A stretch of 6,032 nucleotides of DNA from JBFMAI01 sp040755725 (GCA_040755725.1 JBFMAI010000041.1:1-6032); one strand, 5' to 3'; counted from the stretch's first letter, positions 1 to 5,738 are shown. Numbers and translations: made by a program. The notes: a model not told the origin generated them from the sequence alone.

Positions 1-209
1 GGCTGGGTCTGGCGTTTGTCTTTCCGGCCAGCGTGTCGCTGACGGTGTTCGTGGGGGCGCTGGCCGCCGGCCTGGGGCGGTGGCTGTGGCCGCGCGGGAG
101 TGGACGGCGTTTGCTGCCGCTGTGCGCAGGGCTGATCGTGGGGGAGACCCTGACGGGGTTCGGCACGGTGCTGCACCGGCTGGCGCCGTGGCGGCCCCTG
201 GACCTGTGA
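1..209 (+). CDS. C-terminal fragment of an OPT-like polytopic membrane transporter (5' end outside window)
   Basis: The reading frame is open from the window edge (first full codon at 3) to a TGA at 207-209 and encodes the last 68 residues of a protein whose start lies upstream. Two hydrophobic membrane segments are visible: one at about fragment residues 1-23, carrying a P-A-S-V-S-L-T-x-F-x-G-A-L pattern, and one at about 37-57, carrying G-L-I-V-G-E. The pairing of a P-x-S....F-x-G-x-L helix with a later G-L-I-x-G-E helix recalls the extreme C-terminus of bacterial OPT-family and related planctomycete membrane proteins. In that family these helices are part of the transport core in the inner membrane; the substrate cannot be told from this fragment. 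Another polytopic permease is possible. The end of a membrane protein is well supported; the family name is only moderately so. Confidence 0.6.
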   Translation, partial: LGLAFVFPASVSLTVFVGALAAGLGRWLWPRGSGRRLLPLCAGLIVGETLTGFGTVLHRLAPWRPLDL

Positions 210-210
210 T

Positions 211-228
211 AGTATTTCTAGAAGTACT
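211..228. promoter_or_regulatory. 18-bp near-perfect dyad, candidate operator touching the -35 element
   Basis: AGTATTTCTAGAAGTACT reads as an inverted repeat with eight of nine base pairs matched; the exception is T215 opposite G224. It is AT-rich in a very GC-rich setting. It starts two bases after the stop of the upstream membrane-protein gene, and its last base is the first base of the TTGACA -35 hexamer of the next gene's promoter. That is a usual place for a repressor or activator site. The adjacent gene encodes a helix-turn-helix protein, so autoregulation is possible but is only inferred. It could instead be a small stem at the end of the upstream transcript, although no T-tract follows. 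Confidence 0.4.
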
Positions 229-256
229 TGACACCGCCGCGCGGCGCGGGTACACT
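228..256 (+). promoter_or_regulatory. sigma70-type promoter of the helix-turn-helix gene
   Basis: A perfect TTGACA (228-233) is followed after exactly 17 bases by TACACT (251-256; four of six match TATAAT). Transcription would start near 262-264, giving a leader of roughly 93 bases before the GTG at 356. It is the only convincing promoter between the two + strand genes and is among the closest to consensus in the window. Confidence 0.7.
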
Positions 257-292
257 GCCTTTGTCCGACGGGCCGCCTGTCGCTGAGCGACC

Positions 293-327
293 CGGGGCCC
301 CGCGGGCCGGACGCCCGCGCGGCCCCG
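293..327 (+). promoter_or_regulatory. strong GC hairpin in the 5' leader of the helix-turn-helix gene
   Basis: The arms 293-307 and 313-327 pair over 15 positions with one mismatch around the five-base loop CGGAC. No T-tract follows, so it does not look like an intrinsic terminator for the upstream gene. It lies inside the predicted leader, 17 bases before the GGAGG ribosome-binding site. An 11-base word, CCGGACGCCCG, occurs at 307-317 (loop and 3' arm) and again at 335-345, ending on the first base of GGAGG. The second copy could offer an alternative pairing near the ribosome-binding site. A role in translational control or RNA stability is inference. Confidence 0.4.
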
Positions 328-355
328 CCCCCGTCCGGACGCCCGGAGGTGCCCC

Positions 356-634
356 GTGACCGACATCGCCCAGGAACTCATGACCCCCGACGAGGCCGCC
401 CGCTGGTTCCGCCGCTCCCCCTCCTGGCTTCGCCAGCAGCGGGAGCTGGTCCGCGTGGCCGGCCCCGGCGGCCAGCCGCTGTACCACGTCCGCGTGTGCC
501 GGGCGTACATCCTCGGCCGGATGCAGAATCTCCTCGGCGAGGCGCTGCGGGAGATCCAACTTCAGGCCCTGGCGGCGGCGTGCGGGGCGACGCTTGCACC
601 GCTGGCCGAATCCCCTGTCGCCGGCGCGCCGTAG
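356..634 (+). CDS. small helix-turn-helix DNA-binding protein (excisionase/MerR-like fold)
   Basis: This 92-residue protein starts at GTG 356, chosen because GGAGG at 345-349 sits six bases upstream. Residues 10-31 (T-P-D-E-A-A-R-W-F-R-R-S-P-S-W-L-R) match the helix-turn-helix of small excisionase- or MerR-like DNA-binding domains. Residues 38-54 (G-G-Q-P-L-Y-H-V-R-V-C-R-A-Y-I-L-G) fit the wing strand pair and the start of the next helix. The rest, to about 74, looks helical, with an Ala/Pro-rich tail. Proteins of this type act alone as regulators or as excision factors beside an integrase; no integrase or phage gene is visible here. The gene has its own promoter, faces the fab cluster tail to tail, and is separated from fabG by 94 bases in which I see no convincing terminator. 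The DNA-binding fold is likely; its target is unknown. Confidence 0.65.
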   Translation: MTDIAQELMTPDEAARWFRRSPSWLRQQRELVRVAGPGGQPLYHVRVCRAYILGRMQNLLGEALREIQLQALAAACGATLAPLAESPVAGAP

Positions 635-728
635 CGCGCGAGCTCGCCACGCGCCGCCACGGCGACCCTGCGATCTCGACCGCGACCGTTAGGGAGCGGC
701 AAGGCGTGCGACTTCCGACAATCCCCGG

Positions 729-1472
729 CTACATGTGCAGCCCGCCGTCGACGGAGATAACCTGCCCTGTGAGGTAGCTCGACGCCGGGCCGGCGAGGAA
801 CGCGACGACCTTGGCGACCTCTTCCGGTCGGCCCATGCGCTGGAGCGGGATGATCTGCTTGGCGGCTTCCTTCACCTTCTCCGGCAGCACGGCCGTCATG
901 TCCGTCGCGATGAAGCCGGGGGCGACCGCGTTGCACAGGACGCCGCGCTTGCCCATCTCCTTGGCGACCGACTTGGTGAGGCCGATGACGCCGGCCTTGC
1001 TGGCCGCGTAGTTGGCCTGGCCCGCGTTGCCGGACAGCCCGGAGAAGCTGGCCATGTTGATGATCCGCCCGCCGCGCTGCCGCAGCATCACCTTCGCCGC
1101 CGCCTGTGTGCCCAGGAACACGGCCCGCAGATTGACGTTGATGACCGCATCCCACTGCTGCTCGGTCATCGACAGCACGAGCGTGTCGCGCGTGATGCCC
1201 GCGTTGTTGACCATGATGTCGAGCTTGCCGAACTTCTCGACGGCGGTGGCGACGAGCTTCTCGACGGCGGCGGGCTCGGTCACATTGGCGACCATCGTCT
1301 CGCAGCCGACGCCTTTGGCGCGAACGGCCTGGGCGGTCTGGTTCAGTTCATCAACGAGCATGTCGGTGGCCAGAATGTTGGCTCCCTGCTCCGCCAGCTC
1401 CAGACAGATCGCCCGGCCGATGCCGCGGGCCGCCCCGGTCACGATCGCCGACTGTCCCTGCAAGTCCTTCAT
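729..1472 (-). CDS. fabG: 3-oxoacyl-[acyl-carrier-protein] reductase FabG
   Basis: FabG is the NADPH-dependent reductase that turns 3-ketoacyl-ACP into 3-hydroxyacyl-ACP in each cycle of cytosolic type II fatty-acid synthesis. The 247-residue product is close to the usual 244-250. It shows the short-chain dehydrogenase pattern: cofactor loop T-G-A-A-R-G-I-G at 12-19, N-N-A-G at 89-92, and the catalytic set N114, S142, Y155 and K159 (Y-A-A-S-K), with the FabG hallmark N-A-G-Q-A-N-Y just before. The C-terminus, V-D-G-G-L-H-M, is typical. The ATG at 1472 is preferred over an in-frame GTG six codons upstream, because AAGGAG (1481-1486) lies eight bases before the ATG and the homologous fold begins there. 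It is the last gene of the cluster, 22 bases after fabD. FabG is the likeliest SDR member given both motifs and neighbours. Confidence 0.96.
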   Translation of the reverse strand: MKDLQGQSAIVTGAARGIGRAICLELAEQGANILATDMLVDELNQTAQAVRAKGVGCETMVANVTEPAAVEKLVATAVEKFGKLDIMVNNAGITRDTLVLSMTEQQWDAVINVNLRAVFLGTQAAAKVMLRQRGGRIINMASFSGLSGNAGQANYAASKAGVIGLTKSVAKEMGKRGVLCNAVAPGFIATDMTAVLPEKVKEAAKQIIPLQRMGRPEEVAKVVAFLAGPASSYLTGQVISVDGGLHM

Positions 1473-1494
1473 GACGTCCGCTCCTTCCACGCCG

Positions 1495-2427
1495 TCAGCT
1501 CGCTGTACTCGCCAGGTCCGCCAGCGTGCTCACGTTCACCGCCTTCGCGCCGCGGTTGATCTTCCGCAGCATGCTGGTGAGGTGCCGGTTCGGCCCGATC
1601 TCCCAGAACTGCTCGCCGCCGTCGGCGATCAGCCGCTCGACGCACGCCTGCCACCGCACGGGGCTGACGACCTGCTGGTACAACAGCTCCCGCATGGCGT
1701 CCGGCCCACGGTGATAGTCCGCCGTCACGTTTGAGATCACCGGCACGGCCGGCGTCTTGAATTCACACTCGGCCAGTGCGCCGCGCAAGCCGTCCGCCGC
1801 CGGCTGCATGTGCTCACTGTGAAACGCCCCCGCCACCGGCAGCGGGACCGCCCGCAGGCCGAACTGGTCGGCCAGGGCGGCGGCGGCGGCGCAAGCAGGC
1901 TTGTCGCCGGAGATAACGATCTGTCCGGGGCAGTTGTAGTTGGCGGGTCGGACGCGGCCTTGTGGTGCGACTTTCTCGCACAACGCCAACGCCTTGTCCT
2001 CGTCCGCCCCGATCAGCGAGACCATGCCCCCGGCGGTGCGCTCGGCGGCCTGCTGCATGAGCCGCCCGCGGCGGGCGACAAGCCGCAGCGCGTCGGCGAA
2101 CGAGAGCGCTTCGGCCAGGTGCAGCGCCGTGTACTCGCCCAGACTGAGCCCCCCCATCGCGGTGAACCACTCGCGTTGGATCCGCCCGGCGTCCAGCGCG
2201 GCACGGAACAGCGCCACGCTGGTCGTGAAGATCGCCGGCTGCTGGATGTCCGTCGCATTGAGCCGCTCGGCCGGCCCCTCGAAGCACAGCTTCGACAACG
2301 CGAAGCCGAGGAGGTCGTCGGCCTCGGCGAACGTGTCGGCGGCGATGCGGTGCGCTTCGGCCACATCGCGGCCCATGCCCACCAGTTGGGCCCCCTGCCC
2401 CGGGAAAATCGCCACGAAGCGGCTCAC
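1495..2427 (-). CDS. fabD: malonyl-CoA:ACP transacylase FabD
   Basis: FabD moves the malonyl group from CoA to acyl carrier protein, supplying the extender unit for fatty-acid synthesis. The 310 residues match the family length. Visible motifs are F-P-G-Q-G-A-Q at 8-14, the nucleophile elbow G-L-S-L-G-E-Y with S95 at 93-99, R120 in R-R-G-R-L-M-Q (the carboxylate-binding arginine), G-Q-I-V-I-S-G at 168-174, and the catalytic histidine H203 in A-F-H-S. One departure is Leu94 where most FabD proteins have His (G-H-S-L-G-E). The start is a GTG at 2425-2427, one base after the fabH stop (TGA C GTG), with GAGG in the fabH tail as ribosome-binding site, so translation is probably coupled. The TGA stop is at 1495-1497. 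Confidence 0.95.
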   Translation of the reverse strand: MSRFVAIFPGQGAQLVGMGRDVAEAHRIAADTFAEADDLLGFALSKLCFEGPAERLNATDIQQPAIFTTSVALFRAALDAGRIQREWFTAMGGLSLGEYTALHLAEALSFADALRLVARRGRLMQQAAERTAGGMVSLIGADEDKALALCEKVAPQGRVRPANYNCPGQIVISGDKPACAAAAALADQFGLRAVPLPVAGAFHSEHMQPAADGLRGALAECEFKTPAVPVISNVTADYHRGPDAMRELLYQQVVSPVRWQACVERLIADGGEQFWEIGPNRHLTSMLRKINRGAKAVNVSTLADLASTAS

Positions 2428-2428
2428 G

Positions 2429-3421
2429 TCACACCCTCATCAGCACCGACCCCCAGGTCAACCCGGCCCCGAACGCCACCAGCATCACCAGGTCCCCCGG
2501 CTTGATCCGGCCCTCCGCCCGGCACTCGTGCAGCGCCACCGCGACCGAGGCCGCCGACGTGTTCCCGTAGCGGTCGATGTTGATGGCGACCTTGCTGAGC
2601 GGCACGCCGGCCTTCTCGACGGCCGACTCGATGATCCGCAGGTTCGACTGGTGCGGGATGAAGAGCGCCACGTCGTCCACGCTCACGCCGGCGTCGGCAC
2701 AGGTTTCCGCGATGACCGCCTGCATCTGCGTCACCGCGAACTTGTACACTTCGCGGCCCTGCATCCGCATGTAGTGCATGCGCTCGGCCACGGTCTGCTC
2801 GCTGGCCGGGTGCTTGGAACCGCCAGCGGGGATGATGATCAGCCGCCCGCGATCGCCGTCGGCCCCCATGCGTACCGCCAGGATCCCGCGCTCGGGCGAC
2901 GTGGACCGGCGCAGCACGACGGCGCCGGCGGCGTCGCCGAACAGCACGCACGTCGCCCGGTCCTGCATGTCGGTGATCGTGCTGAGGCACTCGGCACCCA
3001 ACAGCAACACCGTGCGGGCCAGATCGCTGACGATGTGCTGCGCCGCGGCGATGAATGCCCACACGAAGCCGCTGCACGCGGCCGACAGATCGTACGCGGG
3101 AATCCACCCGCAGCCGAGCGCCGCCTGGAGCAAGCAAGCCGTGGAGGGTAGTGGGTGATCGGGGGTGATCGTGCCGACGACGATCATGTCCACATCGGCC
3201 GGCGTGAGGCCGGCATCGGCCAGGGCAGCCCGGCTGGCCTGCGTCGCCAGCGTCAACGTAGACTCACCCGGCGCGACCCACCGCCGCTCGTGAATCCCCG
3301 TGCGCTGCACAATCCACTCGTCGGACGTGTCCACCCGTTGCGACAGCTCATCATTGGTCACGACCCGCTCGGGGACGGCCACGCCCGTGCCGCTCATCTC
3401 GACCGGCCACGCGACCTTCAT
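2429..3421 (-). CDS. fabH: beta-ketoacyl-ACP synthase III FabH
   Basis: FabH condenses acetyl-CoA (or another short acyl-CoA) with malonyl-ACP to begin each fatty-acid chain. The 330 residues fit the family. The catalytic triad is complete: C116 in D-L-S-A-A-C-S-G, H257 in I-P-H-Q-S-N, and N287 in Y-G-N-T-S. The N-terminal V-D-T-S-D-E-W-I-x-x-R-T-G-I at 30-43, G-D-A-A-G-A-V at 162-168 and the closing F-G-A-G-L-T-W-G are all family hallmarks. The chosen ATG at 3421 overlaps the plsX stop by four bases (ATGA) and has GAGG/GGGAG just upstream. An in-frame ATG eight codons later lacks a good ribosome-binding site, though it would give an N-terminus nearer that of other FabH proteins. Starter preference (straight versus branched) cannot be read from the sequence. 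Confidence 0.96.
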   Translation of the reverse strand: MKVAWPVEMSGTGVAVPERVVTNDELSQRVDTSDEWIVQRTGIHERRWVAPGESTLTLATQASRAALADAGLTPADVDMIVVGTITPDHPLPSTACLLQAALGCGWIPAYDLSAACSGFVWAFIAAAQHIVSDLARTVLLLGAECLSTITDMQDRATCVLFGDAAGAVVLRRSTSPERGILAVRMGADGDRGRLIIIPAGGSKHPASEQTVAERMHYMRMQGREVYKFAVTQMQAVIAETCADAGVSVDDVALFIPHQSNLRIIESAVEKAGVPLSKVAINIDRYGNTSAASVAVALHECRAEGRIKPGDLVMLVAFGAGLTWGSVLMRV

Positions 3422-4425
3422 GCCGCTCCCTCGGGCTGCCGCTCCAGCTCCCGAGCGATGACCTCAATCAATCCGTGACGCACCTGCTCCACCGCGACGC
3501 GCACCGCGTTGGCGATGGCGCGGCGGTCGCTGCGCCCGTGACAAATGATCGTGACTTTGCGAATGCCCAGGAGCGGGGCCCCGCCGTACTCGGCGAAATC
3601 GTGCCGCTTCCAGATGCGTGAGACGATCGGCTCGAAGCGCGGCAGCAGCTCCTGACTCTCCTCCTTGATCTCGTGGACGATCGTCTTGAACAGCCCCTCC
3701 GCCAGCCCTTCGGTCAGCTTGAGGACCACGTTGCCGACGAACCCGTCACACACCGCGATGTCACAATGGCCGCCGAAGATGTCGCGGCCCTCGACGTACC
3801 CGACGTAGCGGAGCTGCGCGTCGCCCTTGAGCAGCGCCCGGGCCTCCTTGACCAGCGTGTTGCCCTTGCCCTCCTCCTCGCCGATCGAGACCAGCCCGAT
3901 CCGCGGCTGCTTCACACCCAGGATCAGCCCGGCGTAGCACTGACACATCCGGGCGTATTCGTGCAGGTGGTGCGGTTTCGGCGAGGGGTTGGCCCCCACG
4001 TCGCAGATGAGCACCGGGCCGTGAAACGTGGGCATCACGACCGCGATGCCCGGGCGTGAGACGCCCGCCAGCGGCCCGATCTTGAGCTGGCTCGCCGCCG
4101 CCATCGCCCCCGTATTCCCCGCCGAAATCGCGGCGTCGAGGCGACCTTCGCCGGCCGCCACCGCCATACGATAGATGCTCGAGTCCCGCTTGTGGCGCAG
4201 CGCCTCGACCGGGGCCTCGTCCATCCCGATCACTTGCGGGCAGTGCTCGACGCTCACCCGGCGGTCGGACAACCCCGCTTCGCGGCATTGCGCCTCGACG
4301 ACGTCCCGCAGGCCGAAGAGAACCAGCTCGTCGTCCGGGGCCAGGAAACGCAAGCCGGCTTGCACGCCGCGGACGATCTCCGCCGGCGCCAGGTCGCCGC
4401 CCATCGCATCCAGGCCGATGCGCAT
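3418..4425 (-). CDS. plsX: phosphate acyltransferase PlsX
   Basis: PlsX converts acyl-ACP and phosphate to acyl-phosphate, the donor used by PlsY to acylate glycerol-3-phosphate at the membrane, and so joins fatty-acid synthesis to phospholipid synthesis. The 335-residue product (B. subtilis PlsX is similar in size) begins M-R-I-G-L-D-A-M-G-G-D, the family N-terminal signature. It continues with S-A-G-N-T-G-A, D-V-G-A-N-P, the F-V-G-N-V-V-L-K stretch and a C-terminal H-G-R-S-D near an A-I-A-N-A-V helix. The ATG at 4425 is chosen over an open extension of 35 codons, because the signature starts there and AGGAG lies eight bases before it. That AGGAG begins on the rpmF TAG stop (TAGGAG). The gap to rpmF is 11 bases and the gene overlaps fabH by four, so coupling is likely. 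Confidence 0.96.
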   Translation of the reverse strand: MRIGLDAMGGDLAPAEIVRGVQAGLRFLAPDDELVLFGLRDVVEAQCREAGLSDRRVSVEHCPQVIGMDEAPVEALRHKRDSSIYRMAVAAGEGRLDAAISAGNTGAMAAASQLKIGPLAGVSRPGIAVVMPTFHGPVLICDVGANPSPKPHHLHEYARMCQCYAGLILGVKQPRIGLVSIGEEEGKGNTLVKEARALLKGDAQLRYVGYVEGRDIFGGHCDIAVCDGFVGNVVLKLTEGLAEGLFKTIVHEIKEESQELLPRFEPIVSRIWKRHDFAEYGGAPLLGIRKVTIICHGRSDRRAIANAVRVAVEQVRHGLIEVIARELERQPEGAA

Positions 4426-4436
4426 GGCGCCCTCTC

Positions 4437-4622
4437 CTAGTCCTTCTTCTCCGCGATCTCGATCCGCGTGTGCTTGTTGACGTAGCCGCAGTTGGCGCAG
4501 GCGGCGTGCGGCAGCTTGGCCTGACTGCACTGCGGGCAGGCCATCAGGTGGGCCGGCCGCAGGGCCAAGTGCGACCGCCGCGTCCGCTTGCGCATCTTGC
4601 TCTTTCTCGTGACCGGTAGCAT
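4437..4622 (-). CDS. rpmF: 50S ribosomal protein L32
   Basis: L32 is a small protein of the large ribosomal subunit. The 61-residue product is strongly basic at the N-terminus (R-K-S-K-M-R-K-R-T-R-R-S-H) and carries a four-cysteine zinc ribbon: C29-P-Q-C32, then C42-A-N-C45-G-Y. This is the zinc-binding (C+) form rather than the cysteine-free paralogue some bacteria use under zinc shortage. The middle K-L-P-H-x-x-C is typical of L32. The ATG at 4622 is chosen because AAGGAA lies just upstream and the basic N-terminus begins there; a longer open frame to 4685 adds 21 residues unlike L32. The N-terminus M-L-P-V differs from the common M-A-V-P. It is the first gene of the rpmF-plsX-fabH-fabD-fabG block, and the DUF177/yceD gene that often precedes rpmF is absent here. 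Confidence 0.95.
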   Translation of the reverse strand: MLPVTRKSKMRKRTRRSHLALRPAHLMACPQCSQAKLPHAACANCGYVNKHTRIEIAEKKD

Positions 4623-4725
4623 GACGTTTCCTTCAACGGGCCAACTCGCCGGCGCAGCCCGACTTCCGCGGGCATCGGTCCGCACCGAAGGGCCCCGCGC
4701 GGCCGCCCCGTTTGGCGAATAGTTG

Positions 4726-4755
4726 AACGTACCGCCCCCGGCGCCACACTGTCAA
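4726..4755 (-). promoter_or_regulatory. promoter candidate for rpmF-plsX-fabHDG
   Basis: On the - strand a perfect TTGACA (4755-4750) is followed after 18 bases by TACGTT (4731-4726; four of six match TATAAT). The predicted start near 4719 leaves a leader of about 97 bases before the rpmF ATG. No other promoter-like pair as good is seen upstream of the cluster, and no promoter was noticed inside it, so the five genes are likely co-transcribed from here. I see no FapR-like or other recognisable fatty-acid regulator site. Confidence 0.6.
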
Positions 4756-4776
4756 GCCGCCGGCGACCGAACAACA

Positions 4777-4809
4777 GAGCCGCCGCCGGGGGCTTCCCGA
4801 CGGCGGCTC
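4777..4809 (-). terminator. terminator-like hairpin between the PEP-CTERM gene and rpmF
   Basis: GAGCCGCCG (4777-4785) pairs perfectly with CGGCGGCTC (4801-4809), and an inner CGGG/CCCG adds four pairs above small bulges. On the - strand the stem is followed by TGTTGTT (4776-4770), a weak T-rich run. It lies downstream of the PEP-CTERM gene and just before the rpmF promoter. This would keep the two transcription units apart. The run of T is imperfect, so a processing or stability hairpin is also possible. Confidence 0.4.
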
Positions 4810-4869
4810 GCGTGGTTCAAACGTGCGGTCAATCCGGAAGCCGACCTAACGGTCTGTTGAAGACCCATA

Positions 4870-4937
4870 GCGCTGGACCTCCGAGTCCAGCGCGACCGTA
4901 TCGGCGACCAAGAAACGCCGGACTCGGAGGTCCGGCG
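4870..4937. repeat. pair of inverted REP-like palindromes
   Basis: Two perfect hairpins lie 22 bases apart. The first (4870-4893) has nine pairs, GCGCTGGAC/GTCCAGCGC, around the loop CTCCGA. The second (4916-4937) has eight pairs, CGCCGGAC/GTCCGGCG, around TCGGAG, the reverse complement of the first loop. The second is therefore the same element in the opposite direction: 21 of 24 positions agree between 4870-4893 reversed and 4915-4938. Two of the three differences form one compensating pair: T4874:A4889 in the first is C4919:G4934 in the second. The size, placement between genes and head-on pairing resemble REP/BIME elements, which are spread by IS200-like (RAYT) transposases; no such gene is in the window. 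Whether copies exist elsewhere in the genome cannot be seen here. Confidence 0.7.
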
Positions 4938-4957
4938 CCACAAATCCAAAGACCACA

Positions 4958-4976
4958 AGCGGTCCTTCGGACTGCT
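4958..4976 (-). terminator. weak hairpin at the end of the PEP-CTERM gene, possible terminator
   Basis: AGCGGTCC (4958-4965) and GGACTGCT (4969-4976) pair at seven of eight positions around a three-base loop. The stem overlaps the TAG stop of the PEP-CTERM gene. On the - strand it is followed by TGTGGTCTTTGGATTTG, which is only loosely T-rich. The mismatch becomes A opposite C in the - strand RNA. It may assist termination, but the hairpin at 4777-4809 is the better candidate. Confidence 0.25.
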
Positions 4977-5601
4977 AGCGCCCGCGACGAGCGCAGAGCA
5001 AGCCGACCGCCAGCAGCGCCAATGCGCTGGGCTCGGGAACGTACGTGACCGAACCCACCAGAGCGCGGGACGAGAAGAACGAGCCGCCCGAGGTGAACGG
5101 CGCGCTGCGCGCGTCGCCCGTCACGAGGGTCAGGTTCGCGTCCTGGAAAGTCGTGTACGGCGGGGTGCCGGTTCCATAGTAACGCGGGCCGGCGCCCGTG
5201 AACAGCAACGCCACGCCGGTCACCTGACCCTGCGTTAGCGCAATGGGTGGGATCTTAATCGGCAGCGAAACGCCGGTCGATCCCTGCGCGCCCTGCGTCG
5301 CCAGCGCGACACCCAGTGACGTCCACCCCGTGGGCGAACTGCCCGGACCGGCCTGGCCTAGGGCAGAGCCGGGGTAAGTGAAGACCTCGACGTTGAACTG
5401 GGCACCGGCTGCTGCGGAGCTCGCGGTCACGAGCTCATTGACGACGATGTCCGGCGCCGTCGCCGTCAGGTCCATGAACATGGCCCAGCCGGACGATCCG
5501 CCGTTATTGGCCGGCGGGGGATAGGCCTGCAACGTGGTCTGCGCCGAGCCGACCGACGCTGCCGCAACTAGAACCAGAGCAACAACCAGAGATTTGCGCA
5601 T
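4975..5601 (-). CDS. secreted PEP-CTERM sorting domain protein
   Basis: This 208-residue protein has a Sec-type signal peptide (M-R-K-S, a hydrophobic core of Leu, Val and Ala, likely cut after A20 in V-G-S-A/Q-T) and a C-terminal PEP-CTERM tail at about 188-208: V-P-E-P, a run of Ala/Leu/Val, then R-R-G-R. Proteins with this tail are exported, held in the membrane by the hydrophobic segment and processed by an exosortase; no exosortase gene is in the window. The middle is rich in Gly, Ser, Thr and beta-type hydrophobic patches (N-V-E-V-F-T-Y-P-G-S, G-V-A-L-L-F-T-G), suggesting a beta-sandwich surface or matrix protein. Its function is unknown. The ATG at 5601 has AAGGAGG (5608-5614) six bases upstream. 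It is transcribed alone, and residues 107-145 recur in the relic at 5761-5883. Confidence 0.85.
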   Translation of the reverse strand: MRKSLVVALVLVAAASVGSAQTTLQAYPPPANNGGSSGWAMFMDLTATAPDIVVNELVTASSAAAGAQFNVEVFTYPGSALGQAGPGSSPTGWTSLGVALATQGAQGSTGVSLPIKIPPIALTQGQVTGVALLFTGAGPRYYGTGTPPYTTFQDANLTLVTGDARSAPFTSGGSFFSSRALVGSVTYVPEPSALALLAVGLLCARRGR

Positions 5602-5679
5602 CAGCCTCCTCCTTCAGGTAGTGTGTCACGAGCTCGCGGCCCGAGACCTCTTCCTCTCTTTCGACGCACTCTGCCGTGC

Positions 5680-5708
5680 ATTCTACCTCCCTCAGTTTGC
5701 TCGAGCAA
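5680..5708 (-). promoter_or_regulatory. promoter candidate of the PEP-CTERM gene with palindromic -35 region
   Basis: On the - strand TTGCTC (5708-5703) and TAGAAT (5685-5680; five of six match TATAAT) are 17 bases apart, placing a start near 5673 and a leader of about 72 bases. The -35 hexamer is one half of a perfect 12-bp palindrome, TTGCTCGAGCAA (5697-5708), which could be an operator. The -35 match to consensus is weak (three of six), as expected if an activator or repressor binds there, but that is inference. Confidence 0.45.
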
Positions 5709-5738
5709 GCAGAAACCGGTCTGGATAGGTGCATCGAG

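Noticed and set aside
293..327. Intrinsic terminator for the upstream membrane-protein gene
   Set aside because: The stem is strong but no T-run follows on the + strand, and it lies downstream of a near-consensus promoter, so it is more likely part of the next gene's leader.
635..728. Bidirectional terminator between the helix-turn-helix gene and fabG
   Set aside because: I looked for a stem with flanking T or A runs and found only short imperfect GC pairings.
735..1559. Open frame of 274 codons on the + strand across fabG
   Set aside because: It lies antisense to fabG, whose full catalytic motif set is present. Its composition (Asp, Arg, His, Gly-rich) is typical of a high-GC shadow frame, and it has no recognisable domain.
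1940..3151. Open frame of 403 codons on the + strand across fabD and fabH
   Set aside because: It is antisense to two well-supported enzymes, is low in complexity (Arg, His, Pro, Ala) and has no family motif. It is a shadow of codon bias on the other strand.
4851..4865. Small hairpin GGTCT-GTTGA-AGACC before the REP-like pair
   Set aside because: A five-pair stem is easily met by chance; nothing else supports a separate function, though it adds to the many hairpins in this gap.
4870..4937. CRISPR-like repeats
   Set aside because: There are only two copies, in opposite directions and each self-complementary, with no regular spacer array and no cas gene.
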